From Defluviitaleaceae bacterium (lineage in GTDB: Bacteria; Bacillota; Clostridia; Lachnospirales; WQUN01), in contig WQVD01000020.1 of the NCBI GenBank assembly GCA_009781755.1, positions 1-51,406 of the forward strand: a stretch of DNA of 51,406 nucleotides. The letters run 5' to 3'. The notes beneath the pieces are model-generated. The model made no database searches, was not told the origin of the DNA, and was given only the letters and a program-made list of their open reading frames with translations. A program made the position numbers and the translations under genes. This document shows, piece by piece, positions 24,903 to 33,518 of the stretch. Position 1 is the first letter of the stretch, and each line of letters starts with the position of its first letter.

Positions 24903-26183
24903 ATGAAAAAAGCGTTCATTGCAATGGCCTTTTTGATTTGTTTCATTTTGATCACGGGTTGCGGACTGGGCAATACGAACGAAGCACCCGCAGACGACGC
25001 GCCTGATGAAATTCTTGCATTACCCACCGAGGCGCCCCCTGAAACCGCGCCAATCGAGCCATCCAACGGCCCCGAGCCCGACATTGAACCCGACACTACA
25101 CCCAACGATACCGATGGCGATACCGACACAATTGACCCCGCGGATACAACGCCCGACGCCCCCCTCCCCCCCGATGAATCTGCTGATTTGTTATTGGCGC
25201 AGCTTGCCGCAACCATCACCGCAGCTGGGCAATTTTGGGAAGACTGGTGGGCGTTTGAGGGGATATTTTCGTTTACCGACGGAGATGGCATTTTTGTTCC
25301 CACCGACCCCGACTTTCCGAGTACAGGCATGTCTTTTTCCCCATTGTTGATGACATCCGGGTTTTCCATTATGGCGGACATTCGCAATTATCTGTTGCAA
25401 TTTTATACCCCCGCGCTAGTGGATACGGAAATGGACGGGATTTTTATCAAATACGAAGGCTTATTGCATTTTGCCAATGCGCGTGCGGGCTTCCCTCGGT
25501 TTGATTGGACGGATGCGACTTTTGCAATCATGGATCAATTCGGCGACAACGTTATTGTCGAAGCCATCGTGCGGCACGGATATTTCGAATTGGATCCGGG
25601 CGGATATGTTGCATTGTATTTTCATATGTACCAAGGCCGCATTCAACAAATTGACGGCGGCTCCATTGTATTGGCTACACTGGATGCATGGATGATGGGC
25701 GGCGACGAATGGGATATCTTCGCGGCGGAAATGGGCTACGACTTGCTCTTTATTGCCACGGCGTTTGATTCGTTACTTGGGTCGCTTACTGCAGTTTTTG
25801 AAGTGGATTATAACCGATTGCACGGTTGGGAACCCGAACCTTGGGGGGGTAGCCTTGTGATTTGGGCAACCGGGCCCCTCTTTCAATTGGAGCTCATCAG
25901 CCTGACCACCGACATGCTTGGAGAAGAATTAATTTATATTCCAACGGGCAGCTATGGCCGCATTGATGTGCTGCAACCGGGCGAAGGTTTCGTAATAAAT
26001 AATTATATCGGCATGGGCACCCTGCCTTGGAGCGGCATCACATTCTTGGACGAACAAGGCACGCGCCATCATTTTTTTATGCAACCCGACAACAGTGATT
26101 CACTCAACCGGTATTTTATTATGTTTTTTGTTGACCGCACGCATGAATTACCTGACGATTTTGATCGATGGTGGCTTGATTGA
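24903..26183 (+). CDS. Lipoprotein with long acidic linker
   Basis: A 426-residue exported lipoprotein of unknown function. Signal peptide MKKAFIAMAFLICF ends in the lipobox ITGC (Cys about 20). Residues about 25-95 are a low-complexity linker of Asp, Glu, Pro and Thr, a spacer that would lift the domain from the membrane. The remaining about 330 residues form an uncharacterised globular region rich in Trp, Phe and Gly (QFWEDWWAFEGIFSF, GYFELDPGGYVALYFHM, GYDLLFIATAF). AGGAGG lies 8 bases upstream. Its stop overlaps the TTG start of the MFS gene, so the two are translationally linked. Confidence 0.7.
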   Translation: MKKAFIAMAFLICFILITGCGLGNTNEAPADDAPDEILALPTEAPPETAPIEPSNGPEPDIEPDTTPNDTDGDTDTIDPADTTPDAPLPPDESADLLLAQLAATITAAGQFWEDWWAFEGIFSFTDGDGIFVPTDPDFPSTGMSFSPLLMTSGFSIMADIRNYLLQFYTPALVDTEMDGIFIKYEGLLHFANARAGFPRFDWTDATFAIMDQFGDNVIVEAIVRHGYFELDPGGYVALYFHMYQGRIQQIDGGSIVLATLDAWMMGGDEWDIFAAEMGYDLLFIATAFDSLLGSLTAVFEVDYNRLHGWEPEPWGGSLVIWATGPLFQLELISLTTDMLGEELIYIPTGSYGRIDVLQPGEGFVINNYIGMGTLPWSGITFLDEQGTRHHFFMQPDNSDSLNRYFIMFFVDRTHELPDDFDRWWLD

Positions 26184-27376
26184 CGCAAGAACCGAAACCC
26201 ATCACACCCTCCAATCGCCTACCCCTGTTCTATGCCGTAACGGCGTTGTTTTGGTTTGCGTTGTATGTGTATGTGCCGTTTGTGGCACCCTTCGGCGAAG
26301 AAATGGGCGCAAATTTGCGCATGCTGGGCTTGATTGGCGGGGCATACGGTTTCACGCAGATGGTGATACGCTTCCCGCTGGGGATTATCAGCGACCGATT
26401 GGGGCGGCGGAAGATTTTTGTGCTGCTGGGGTTGCTTTTTGCTGCCGCCAGCGGGTTTGTGGTGTTCTTTTTTCCGTCGCCGAATATGCTGTTGGTTTCG
26501 CGGGCGTTGGGGGGCGTGGCGGCCAGCAGCTGGGTGACTTTTATTGTGCTTAACTCGGCGTATCATCCGCCGGGCGAGGCTACGAAGTCTGTGGGATATT
26601 TGAACGGTGCCAATGCGTGGGGCACGATGAGCGCGTTGTTATTGGGCGGCATTATTGCGCATTGGGTGGGCGTGCCGTATGCGTTTTTGCTGGGCGGCGG
26701 CGCGGGGTTGGTGGCGCTTGCGCTTGGTTTTGGCATACGTGAGAAGCGGACGGCGCACACGGCCGACGCATCATCGGCTATACATAAAAAAACGCCCCCG
26801 CCATCCGTGAAGGAATTGCTGGGCGTAGCCAAGAATCGTTTTTTACTGTTCGCGGCGATGTTGGCGGTGCTGGTTCAGTTTGTTCGGTTTGCTTCTACGT
26901 TTGGTTTTACGCCGTTGGTGGCGCATGGGCTGGGGGCTACGCCACTGCAATTGGGGCTGCTAGGGGTAGTAGCTGCTGCGCCGGGGTTGGTGGTTTCGCC
27001 GTTGGCGGGCACGGTACTTCCGCGTGTGTTGGGGGTGCGGGGTACGCTGGCAGGCGGGTTTGTGCTGTCCGGCGTTTCAGTAGCGGTGATTCCCTTTACG
27101 CAGCATTTGTGGCAATTATTTGTGGTGCAAATCGTAGGTTCTGTGGGTGCGATTGCCGCGTTTACGCTGCTCATGGGCTTGTGCATCCGCGATATTACAC
27201 CCGAACGCCGCGCTACGGCCATGGGCTTTTTTCAAGCGGTGTATGGGCTGGGTATGTTCTTGGGGCCATTTGTCATGGGTTGGTTGGGGCACAGCATTAG
27301 CCTAGAAGCCGCATTTGTCACCGCCGGAGCGGTGGGGTTATTGGGCGCTGCGCTGGTGTTTGCTCAAAAATATTGA
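26180..27376 (+). CDS. Major facilitator superfamily transporter
   Basis: A 398-residue integral membrane protein with twelve predicted membrane segments. The MFS motif A between segments 2 and 3 is clear (GIISDRLGRRKIF), and a central cytoplasmic loop near residues 190-215 separates two six-helix halves. Drug/sugar-efflux-like MFS members have this size, but no substrate can be assigned. It starts with TTG inside the stop of the lipoprotein gene (TTGA), with no separate ribosome binding site, so translation is probably coupled. Its 3' end overlaps the convergent methyltransferase gene by 13 bp. Confidence 0.85.
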   Translation: MTQEPKPITPSNRLPLFYAVTALFWFALYVYVPFVAPFGEEMGANLRMLGLIGGAYGFTQMVIRFPLGIISDRLGRRKIFVLLGLLFAAASGFVVFFFPSPNMLLVSRALGGVAASSWVTFIVLNSAYHPPGEATKSVGYLNGANAWGTMSALLLGGIIAHWVGVPYAFLLGGGAGLVALALGFGIREKRTAHTADASSAIHKKTPPPSVKELLGVAKNRFLLFAAMLAVLVQFVRFASTFGFTPLVAHGLGATPLQLGLLGVVAAAPGLVVSPLAGTVLPRVLGVRGTLAGGFVLSGVSVAVIPFTQHLWQLFVVQIVGSVGAIAAFTLLMGLCIRDITPERRATAMGFFQAVYGLGMFLGPFVMGWLGHSISLEAAFVTAGAVGLLGAALVFAQKY

Positions 27377-28488
27377 TATAAATCCGTTTTTATCATCCCG
27401 TTAAATAGCTTGCGCTTGGCGCGGGCTTTTTTCTTGTATGCGGTTTCAAAGAATTCATCTGGCGTGATGACGTAGACATTCCAACGCGTGGGGTTGAAAA
27501 CGCGCCCCAATTCGGCGTAGAGTTTTTCGGCTTCTTTGACTTTGCCCAAGCGTTCGCCGTAGGGCGGGTTGATGACGGCGATGCCGCGTTCATCGGGCAG
27601 GATTGTGTTGGACACATCACGCACGGTGAAGGTGATGCAATCATCCACGCCTGCCAATTCCGCATTGGCGCGTGCCAGCTCGATGACATCTGCGTCGCGG
27701 TCGGCGGCGAAAATGGGTGGCATGGCTTCGGTTTTGATGGCCGCATAAGCAGCGGCGCGGGCTTCGCGCCATATGGTTTTGTTTAAATTCGGCCATGCTT
27801 CGCTGGCAAACTTGCGTGACAAACCGGGGGCAATATTGCGTGCCATCAACGCCGCTTCGATGGGCAACGTACCCGAACCGCAGCACGGGTCAAAGAACGT
27901 TTGCTTGCCGTGGTAGCGCGTCATTTCGATTAACGCGGCGGCCATGGTTTCCTTCATGGGGGCGTCGTTGGCGCGGGCACGGTAGCCGCGTTTATGCAGG
28001 CCGTTGCCTGCGCCCGTGGTGTCGATGGTCAGGGTGGCGACATCCTTGAGCAGCGCGGCTTGGATGGTAAATTCCGCACCCGTTTCTGCAAACCAGGATA
28101 CATTGTATTTTTGCCGCAGCTTCTCTACCACGGCTTTTTTGACAATGGATTGCACGTCCGGCACGCTAAAAAGCCCCGACTTCACAGACTTGCCCGTGAC
28201 GGTAAATTTGCCGTCCACGGAAATCCAATCTTCCCAGGGTAATTTTTTTGTTTGTTCAAACAGCACGTCGAAGGTCGTTGCTTCAAACGCACCCAACTTA
28301 ATCAAAACACGGTCGGCACTGCGTAACCACAAGTTGGCGCGCGCAATCGCCATGGCCGCATCTTCCCCCGCACGGGGCGAAAATTCTACCCGGTTGTCCA
28401 AGCATAATACGTCGGTATATCCCAACGCCGTAACCTCGCGCTTGACTGTCGCTTCCAACCCAAACGCCGCCGTTGCTATTAATCGCAT
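27364..28488 (-). CDS. THUMP-domain class I RNA methyltransferase (RlmL/YpsC-like)
   Basis: A 374-residue SAM-dependent methyltransferase of the RlmL-N/YpsC type, which methylates guanine N2 in 23S rRNA. An N-terminal ferredoxin-like and THUMP region (about 1-155, LIATAAFGLEATVKRE) binds RNA; the Rossmann domain (about 160-374) has FFDPCCGSGTLPIEAAL and the catalytic NPPYGERL. The start at 28488 is preceded by GGGGGTC; a TTG at 28500 would cover that site. Convergent with the MFS gene, 13 bp overlap. Exact rRNA position is not determinable. Confidence 0.9.
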   Translation of the reverse strand: MRLIATAAFGLEATVKREVTALGYTDVLCLDNRVEFSPRAGEDAAMAIARANLWLRSADRVLIKLGAFEATTFDVLFEQTKKLPWEDWISVDGKFTVTGKSVKSGLFSVPDVQSIVKKAVVEKLRQKYNVSWFAETGAEFTIQAALLKDVATLTIDTTGAGNGLHKRGYRARANDAPMKETMAAALIEMTRYHGKQTFFDPCCGSGTLPIEAALMARNIAPGLSRKFASEAWPNLNKTIWREARAAAYAAIKTEAMPPIFAADRDADVIELARANAELAGVDDCITFTVRDVSNTILPDERGIAVINPPYGERLGKVKEAEKLYAELGRVFNPTRWNVYVITPDEFFETAYKKKARAKRKLFNGMIKTDLYQYF

Positions 28489-28619
28489 GTTGACCCCCAA
28501 AATTTAAATCCGAATTTTACAAGAATATCACATCGGCTGATAAATAACACGGGCGATGCTTGACATCCCCTACATTGTTAGAAATAATCAAATCAATTCG
28601 TTAACGATTGGAGGATATC

Positions 28620-28952
28620 ATGCGTACTTGGTCATCTGCAAAACTACGCCCGGCAACGCGTGCCATTCTCGAGCAAATTGCCAATAAACAACACGACCCG
28701 CAAATCCGAAGCATCATATTATTCGGCAGCGAAGCACGGGGCGAAGCACACTTGGCTAGCGACATTGATATCGCCTTAGTCAGTGACGAGCCGCTAACCC
28801 GCGCGCAGCGGTTGGCATTTACCACCACATTAGACGATGGCTACCCAGAAGTGCGCGTCATCAACACGCTAACCGCTCATTTAAATACCGACAAAATCTT
28901 GGACGTGAATTATCACATCAAACGAGAAGGATTGATTATTTATGAGCGGTAA
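28620..28952 (+). CDS. MNT-type minimal nucleotidyltransferase (second copy)
   Basis: A 110-residue minimal nucleotidyltransferase with the intact motif GSEARGEAHLASDIDIALV (GS at about 38-39, then DID). GGAGG lies 5 bases before the ATG at 28620. Its stop overlaps by 11 bp the start of what looks like a broken HEPN gene, so it was once an MNT/HEPN pair with the order opposite to the pair at 337-1040. With no intact partner its present function is doubtful. Confidence 0.82.
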   Translation: MRTWSSAKLRPATRAILEQIANKQHDPQIRSIILFGSEARGEAHLASDIDIALVSDEPLTRAQRLAFTTTLDDGYPEVRVINTLTAHLNTDKILDVNYHIKREGLIIYER

Positions 28953-29050
28953 ATATTCATACATCGACATTGCCCGCACAGACTTGGCCGCCGCATGCGT
29001 ATGAACAAACACACGCGTTCCAATTGCAATATGAGGCAAAACTTATTTAA
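28942..29050 (+). pseudogene. Remnant of a HEPN gene
   Basis: Translation from the ATG at 28942 (overlapping the MNT stop) gives MSGKYSYIDIARTDLAAA, the N-terminal helix of a HEPN protein, but stops at 29004. In the +1 frame from 29000 the text continues YEQTHAFQLQYEAKLI up to a stop at 29050, resembling the second HEPN helix. The rest of the domain is missing. A frameshift plus deletion explains both. This sequence is read by eye only, so the second part is less sure than the first. Confidence 0.5.
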
Positions 29051-29063
29051 TCACAAGTAGGCG

Positions 29064-29645
29064 ATGTTCATGAAACTATGTGAAAAACAAACGCACCTGT
29101 TATACATATTTTTTATTTTCATTTTTTTAACGGCGCTGTGCATTGTGCGTTTTATTTTGATTGGTGACACGATGTGGTTTGCTTTGGGTTTGAGTATTGC
29201 GGTTAGTGGTTTGTTGCTGGTTATCGCGGCGGTTGATTTTGCCACGCAGGAGATCCCGGACTTTTTTCATTGGATGATGATACCGTTGGCGGTTGCGGCG
29301 GTTTGGGTCTTCCCAGAAGTGGTGCTTTTATCGCGCGTGGTAGGCGTTTTTGTTATCAGTGCGCCGATGTTGGCTTTGGCAATGGTGATTAAAGGCGCGT
29401 TTGGCGGCGGCGATATGAAGTTGATGGCCGTGTGCGGATTTTTGTTGGGTTGGCAAGCTACGTTGGTGGCTTTTTTTATTGCGGTTTTGTTGGGCGGCGG
29501 ATGGGGTGTTTTACTGCTGGCCACGGGTCGTGGCAAGAAAGGGCAGCAAATTGCTTTTGGCCCGGCGTTGTGCACGGGGGTGTTTGTGGCCTTATTATGG
29601 GGCGCTGATATTGTTGCGTGGTACAGGCATCTATTATTTTTGTGA
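29064..29645 (+). CDS. Prepilin peptidase-like (A24 family) membrane protein
   Basis: A 193-residue protein with six or so membrane segments and the two aspartates of A24 peptidases: Asp58 in VDFATQEIPD and Asp117 in FGGGDMKLM. These enzymes cut leader peptides of type IV pilin-like proteins at the inner face of the membrane. The N-terminal methyltransferase domain of full prepilin peptidases is absent, giving the short TadV/CpaA-like form. No pilus genes are adjacent, so its substrates must be encoded elsewhere. The start is ATG 29064 or ATG 29070, both close to a weak AGTAGG. Confidence 0.85.
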   Translation: MFMKLCEKQTHLLYIFFIFIFLTALCIVRFILIGDTMWFALGLSIAVSGLLLVIAAVDFATQEIPDFFHWMMIPLAVAAVWVFPEVVLLSRVVGVFVISAPMLALAMVIKGAFGGGDMKLMAVCGFLLGWQATLVAFFIAVLLGGGWGVLLLATGRGKKGQQIAFGPALCTGVFVALLWGADIVAWYRHLLFL

Positions 29646-29682
29646 TTTATAACATTGTATAAAATGAAGGAGGATTTTATAT

Positions 29683-30189
29683 ATGAACGACGCTTTTACT
29701 AAAGCATTTGAAAAACTTCGCCAGACGGGTGAAGGCCTTTTCGGCAATGCCCCAGAGACTTTTACGCCCGTTGGTATCCGAGCAGATGTGAAAGACCAAG
29801 GGCCATTTTATCACGGCACACAAGCAGCATTGGTTATTGGGGATTTAATTGAAGCCGGCCATACTTCCAATTATGACCCCACCATGATATCGAACTTTGT
29901 CTATTTCACTTCTTACAAAGAAGTGGCCATCATGGCATCCGAATCCGTGGCCGACGGTAAAAACGGCAAAATCTACATTGTTGAACCCACAGGAACCTAC
30001 GGCGATGACCCCAACTTAACAGACAAAAAATTTCCGGGTAACCCCACAAAATCATATCGATCCAATGCGCCATTGCGTATTGTCGGTGAGTTGACGGAAT
30101 ATGAAAATTTCTTTTCACCCGAAGCACGCAAAAAAATCCTCGAACGCACACAAAAAATGCAAGCAATGAAGCCGGAAATTATTAATTAA
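29683..30189 (+). CDS. arr: Rifamycin ADP-ribosyltransferase (Arr)
   Basis: A 168-residue protein matching Arr, which inactivates rifamycins by ADP-ribosylation. The family landmarks are GPFYHGTQA (His44), NFVYFTS (Tyr74), YIVEPTGTYGDDPNLT (Asp109), KKFPGNPTKSYR and APLRIVGEL; H, Y and D correspond to the catalytic trio of the mycobacterial enzyme, with an offset explained by about 25 extra residues at the N-terminus. AGGAGG lies at proper distance. It is a lone gene, with no integron or transposon signs, between a prepilin-peptidase-like gene and tgt, so it is probably an intrinsic chromosomal gene. Resistance is inferred from family only. Confidence 0.9.
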   Translation: MNDAFTKAFEKLRQTGEGLFGNAPETFTPVGIRADVKDQGPFYHGTQAALVIGDLIEAGHTSNYDPTMISNFVYFTSYKEVAIMASESVADGKNGKIYIVEPTGTYGDDPNLTDKKFPGNPTKSYRSNAPLRIVGELTEYENFFSPEARKKILERTQKMQAMKPEIIN

Positions 30190-30212
30190 GCATCCATCGA
30201 AGGAGTCCTTTT

Positions 30213-31337
30213 ATGTACAAAGTCTTAACGACCCAAGGCCGCGCCAAACGCGCGCAATTCACTACCCCCCACGGCACAGTACAAACGCCCGTTTTCATGA
30301 ACGTGGCCACGGCAGCGGCCATCAAGGGCGCGTTGGATGCGGGGGATTTGCGCGATGCGGGCTGCCAATTGGCCTTGTGCAACACCTACCACTTGCACCT
30401 GCGCCCGGGCGAGGACGTGGTGCACGAAATGGGCGGATTGCGCCGTTTTATGGGTTGGGATGGCCCGGTATTAACTGACAGCGGCGGCTTCCAAGTGTAT
30501 TCGCTGGCCAAGCTGCGCAAGATCAAGGAAGAAGGCGTAACTTTCGCGTCGCACATCGATGGGCGGCGTATTTTCATGGGGCCCGAAGAAAGCATGGCCA
30601 TCCAAGCCGCGCTGGGCACTACCATTGCCATGGCCTTTGACGAATGTCCGCCCCACCCAGCCGAACGCAAATACATTGAGGATTCTGTAGCGCGGACGAC
30701 CCGCTGGCTAGCCCGGTGCAAGGATTACCTAGCGAAAAGGGAAACGGAAGGTGCATACACGCCCTTGTTATTCGGCATCAACCAAGGCGGCATCTACACC
30801 GACATCCGCATCGAACACGCAAAGCAACTGGTGGCAAATTGCCACCAGTTGGCGGGCTACGCCCTGGGTGGCCTGGCCGTGGGCGAAAGCCATGAAGATA
30901 TGTACAACGTGCTGGAAGCCACCGTTCCCCACCTGCCCCAAGACAAGCCTACCTATTTAATGGGCGTAGGTACGCCGCAAAACTTATTGGAAGCCATCGA
31001 GCGCGGCGTGGACTTCTTCGACTGCGTCTTGCCTGCACGCAACGGACGACACGGGCATTTATACACTTCACAGGGCAAAATCAATCTGTTCAACGCCGTG
31101 CATGAACGCGCAGACATCCCCATAGACCCCACATGCGACTGCCGCGTGTGCGCCACCCACAGCCGCGCCTACCTACGCCATTTATTCAAAGCCAAAGAAT
31201 TATTGGCCATGCGCTTGGCCGTCATGCACAATTTGCATTTTTACAATCACCTCATGCAACAAGTACGCAACGCGCTGGACGTAGGCACATTCGATGCGTT
31301 CAAAAAATCGCAATTATCCGCGTGGGATGCGGATTGA
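30213..31337 (+). CDS. tgt: Queuine/preQ1 tRNA-guanine transglycosylase
   Basis: A 374-residue enzyme exchanging guanine 34 for preQ1 in tRNAs for Asp, Asn, His and Tyr. TDSGGFQVYSL (Asp89 general acid/base), QGGIYTDIR, GGLAVGES, the nucleophile Asp270 in FFDCVLPARNGRHG and the zinc ligands C308, C310, C313 followed by a histidine (CDCRVCATH...MHNLHF) are all present. Between residues 204 and 218 the text KQLVANCHQLAGY holds about two residues more than I expect for the family, encoded by palindrome copy B. AAGGAG upstream. Followed by the Asp23 operon, whose promoter overlaps the tgt stop codon. Confidence 0.95.
   Translation: MYKVLTTQGRAKRAQFTTPHGTVQTPVFMNVATAAAIKGALDAGDLRDAGCQLALCNTYHLHLRPGEDVVHEMGGLRRFMGWDGPVLTDSGGFQVYSLAKLRKIKEEGVTFASHIDGRRIFMGPEESMAIQAALGTTIAMAFDECPPHPAERKYIEDSVARTTRWLARCKDYLAKRETEGAYTPLLFGINQGGIYTDIRIEHAKQLVANCHQLAGYALGGLAVGESHEDMYNVLEATVPHLPQDKPTYLMGVGTPQNLLEAIERGVDFFDCVLPARNGRHGHLYTSQGKINLFNAVHERADIPIDPTCDCRVCATHSRAYLRHLFKAKELLAMRLAVMHNLHFYNHLMQQVRNALDVGTFDAFKKSQLSAWDAD
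30825..30851. repeat. Palindromic repeat copy B (inside tgt)
   Basis: Perfect 13-bp arms, CAACTGGTGGCAA and TTGCCACCAGTTG, around a single A. It is read in frame as QLVANCHQL. Same core as copies A, C, D, E and F. Confidence 0.65.
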
Positions 31338-31362
31338 TGCGGTCATAATTATTTGCTATAAT
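31334..31362 (+). promoter_or_regulatory. Promoter of the Asp23-nusB-recN operon
   Basis: TTGATG (31334-31339) and a perfect TATAAT (31357-31362) with 17 bp spacing. The -35 box overlaps the tgt stop codon, and the first gene starts 40 bases downstream of the -10 box. Confidence 0.75.
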
Positions 31363-31402
31363 TCGTTAAAATTTTCCTTGCAAAATCGAAAGGGGTATTC
31401 CC

Positions 31403-31714
31403 ATGACAGAATTAAAAACGGAACGCGGCGATTCGGTACGTATCTCGGATGAAGTTTTAGCCATTATCGCAGGCACCGCCGCATTGGAAACCGAAGGCGT
31501 AGCTGCATTGGTAGGCCCCGGCCGCCGCGGACGCGCACGCGGCATCAGCGTCGTGGTAAAAAAACAATCCGTAATGCTGGGCATCCTATTAAAAGTCAAA
31601 GCCGAAAAGAAATTGCAAGAAGTAAGCCGTGAAGTGCAGCAACGCGTCAAATCCGCCATCGAAACCATGACCGGAATGCGCGTGGCCGGCGTTAACGTTA
31701 CCGTGGTTGCATGA
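31403..31714 (+). CDS. Asp23/Gls24 family envelope stress protein
   Basis: A 103-residue Asp23 (alkaline shock) family protein: VRISDEVLAIIAGTAALETEGVAAL followed by GISVVVKKQSV and the C-terminal GMRVAGVNVTVV (quoted in parts). Such proteins in Firmicutes sit at the membrane or cytoplasm and are linked to cell envelope homeostasis. A copy just upstream of nusB is typical for Clostridia and Bacilli (YqhY in Bacillus). First gene of the long operon; it overlaps nusB by 4 bp (ATGA). Confidence 0.9.
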   Translation: MTELKTERGDSVRISDEVLAIIAGTAALETEGVAALVGPGRRGRARGISVVVKKQSVMLGILLKVKAEKKLQEVSREVQQRVKSAIETMTGMRVAGVNVTVVA

Positions 31715-32169
31715 GTAACCCCACGCGTGTTAGTCGGCATCAAGCCCGGCGACACGCTTTTCACTTAATATTTCAATTCCCCTACCACGGGGAATGCAAT
31801 GCACAGACGCTGGCCACGGCCACTGCGTCTTATTATGATGGGCTGGAAGAAGGCGATCGCCCCCGCGGGCGCGATGCCACCTACGTATTGCGCGCCACCA
31901 CCGGCACACTGGATCGATTGGTGCAGTTGGATGCCGTTATCAACAACTTTTTGCAAGATTGGACGGTGGAGCGTCTTAACCGCGTAGACCTGGCACTCAT
32001 GCGCCTGGCCATCTACGAAATGCTGTGCGAAAAAGACGTACCCCATGGCGTAGCTATCAATGAAGCCGTCGAACTGGCCAAAGACTACGGCTCGGACGAA
32101 TCCCCCGCTTTCATCAACGGCGTGCTAGCCAATGTAGCCCGCGCCGTCAAGGACGATCAAGTTGAGTGA
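31711..32169 (+). CDS. nusB: Transcription antitermination factor NusB
   Basis: A 152-residue all-helical protein that binds boxA RNA with S10 (NusE) and prevents premature termination, mainly in rRNA operons. Family markers are RHQARRHAFHLIFQF near the N-terminus, LDAVINNFLQDWTVERLNRVDLALMRLAIYEML (in parts) and the C-terminal VAINEAVELAKDYGSDESPAFINGVL (in parts). It starts inside the Asp23 stop and overlaps the start of xseA by 8 bp. Confidence 0.93.
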   Translation: MSNPTRVSRHQARRHAFHLIFQFPYHGECNAQTLATATASYYDGLEEGDRPRGRDATYVLRATTGTLDRLVQLDAVINNFLQDWTVERLNRVDLALMRLAIYEMLCEKDVPHGVAINEAVELAKDYGSDESPAFINGVLANVARAVKDDQVE

Positions 32170-33307
32170 TTTATTAGCCAACCGCAAGTTTTTTACCGTT
32201 AGCCAAGTAAACCGCTATGCCAAGCGGTTATTGGAATCCGACGCGTTGTTGGCGGGCATGTTCATAGAAGGCGAAATTTCCAACTTCACCGCACACGGCT
32301 CTGGGCATATGTATTTTTCGTTGAAGGACAATGCGTCCACACTTTCGGCAGTTATGTTCAACGGCCATGCAAGCGCGTTAAATTTTACCCCGCAAAGCGG
32401 CTTGAAAGTGAACATTTTCGGGCGGCTCTCGTTGTATGAAAAAACCGGGCAATACCAATTATATGTAGAATTTATGGAACCCGCAGGCGTGGGCGGCTTG
32501 CACATGGCCTTTACCCAACTGTGTGACAAGCTCAAGGCCGAAGGCTTATTCGACGAGGAGCGCAAACGCCCCCTCCCCCCTCATGCCCGATGCGTAGCGA
32601 TTATCACCTCGCCCACGGGAGCGGCGGTGCAGGATATTCTTACCACCGCCAAACAGCGCGACCCTTCCGTGCGTATCGTCATCGCCCCCGCGCTGGTACA
32701 GGGCGAAGCCGCACCCGCTGACCTTGTCCGCGCTCTGCACGAAGTCAACAATTGGGGGCAAGCCGACGTCATCATCCTGGGGCGCGGCGGCGGCAGCACC
32801 GAAGATTTATGGGCATTCAACGATGAAGCCGTCGCACGTGCCATCGCCGCTTCCAAAATTCCCGTTATATCTGCGGTGGGGCACGAGACTGATTTTTCCG
32901 TGGCGGATTTTGTGGCAGATGCACGCGCAGCCACCCCCACAGCGGCGGCGCAATTGGCCGTGGCAGATGGAACCGCGCTATTATCCTACGTGCGCAACTT
33001 CATCACCGACCTGCATGAAACCTTGCAAGACCGATTACAACAACACTTCCACCACGCGCAATCGCTCACCCAAAATCTTACACGCCACATACAAACACGG
33101 CTGGCGCACGAGCAACTCGCGTTATCGCACAAAACAGATTTGTTGGAAAAATCATCGCCCTACGCCGCTTTTGCACGCGGCATGGCCTACGTACAAAACG
33201 AAAAAAATCAACCCATCACCTCGGCCAAAAAAATACATACCGGCAACAAAATAACCTTGCACTGGGCCGACGGCAGCGTGCAAGCGGAGGTCACCCATGA
33301 ACTTTGA
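32162..33307 (+). CDS. xseA: Exodeoxyribonuclease VII large subunit
   Basis: A 381-residue subunit of exonuclease VII, which degrades single-stranded DNA. N-terminal OB fold (about 1-100, FTVSQVNRYAKRLLE, IEGEISNF), catalytic domain with GRGGGSTEDLWAFNDE, PVISAVGHETDFSVAD and AATPTAAA, then a helical coiled region (about 280-340) and a short C-terminal strand. It is somewhat shorter than the 400-450 residues usual for XseA, the loss lying in the helical region. TTG start at 32162 with AAGGA 7 bases upstream. Overlaps xseB by 11 bp. Confidence 0.93.
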   Translation: MSDLLANRKFFTVSQVNRYAKRLLESDALLAGMFIEGEISNFTAHGSGHMYFSLKDNASTLSAVMFNGHASALNFTPQSGLKVNIFGRLSLYEKTGQYQLYVEFMEPAGVGGLHMAFTQLCDKLKAEGLFDEERKRPLPPHARCVAIITSPTGAAVQDILTTAKQRDPSVRIVIAPALVQGEAAPADLVRALHEVNNWGQADVIILGRGGGSTEDLWAFNDEAVARAIAASKIPVISAVGHETDFSVADFVADARAATPTAAAQLAVADGTALLSYVRNFITDLHETLQDRLQQHFHHAQSLTQNLTRHIQTRLAHEQLALSHKTDLLEKSSPYAAFARGMAYVQNEKNQPITSAKKIHTGNKITLHWADGSVQAEVTHEL

Positions 33308-33518
33308 AGCATCCATGGATAAATTGGAAACCATCCTAGAAATCCTCGAAGCCCCGGAAACCACGCTGGACGCTTCATTGGCGTTGTACAAAGAAGGCAT
33401 CGCACTGGCCAAATCCTGCGGCGAAATCTTAAAAAACACCGAAACCGAAGTACAACGCTTGCAAAAAGAAGCCGAAGGCATCTTCACAACCCTTCCGTTT
33501 GGAGACGATCATGATTGA
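33297..33518 (+). CDS. xseB: Exodeoxyribonuclease VII small subunit
   Basis: A 73-residue helical protein: NFEASMDKLETILEILE, the helix LDASLALYKEGIALAKSCGEIL and a charged tail. XseB binds several copies to XseA to form exonuclease VII. GGAGG lies 7 bases upstream and the gene overlaps xseA by 11 bp and ispA by 8 bp. Confidence 0.92.
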   Translation: MNFEASMDKLETILEILEAPETTLDASLALYKEGIALAKSCGEILKNTETEVQRLQKEAEGIFTTLPFGDDHD

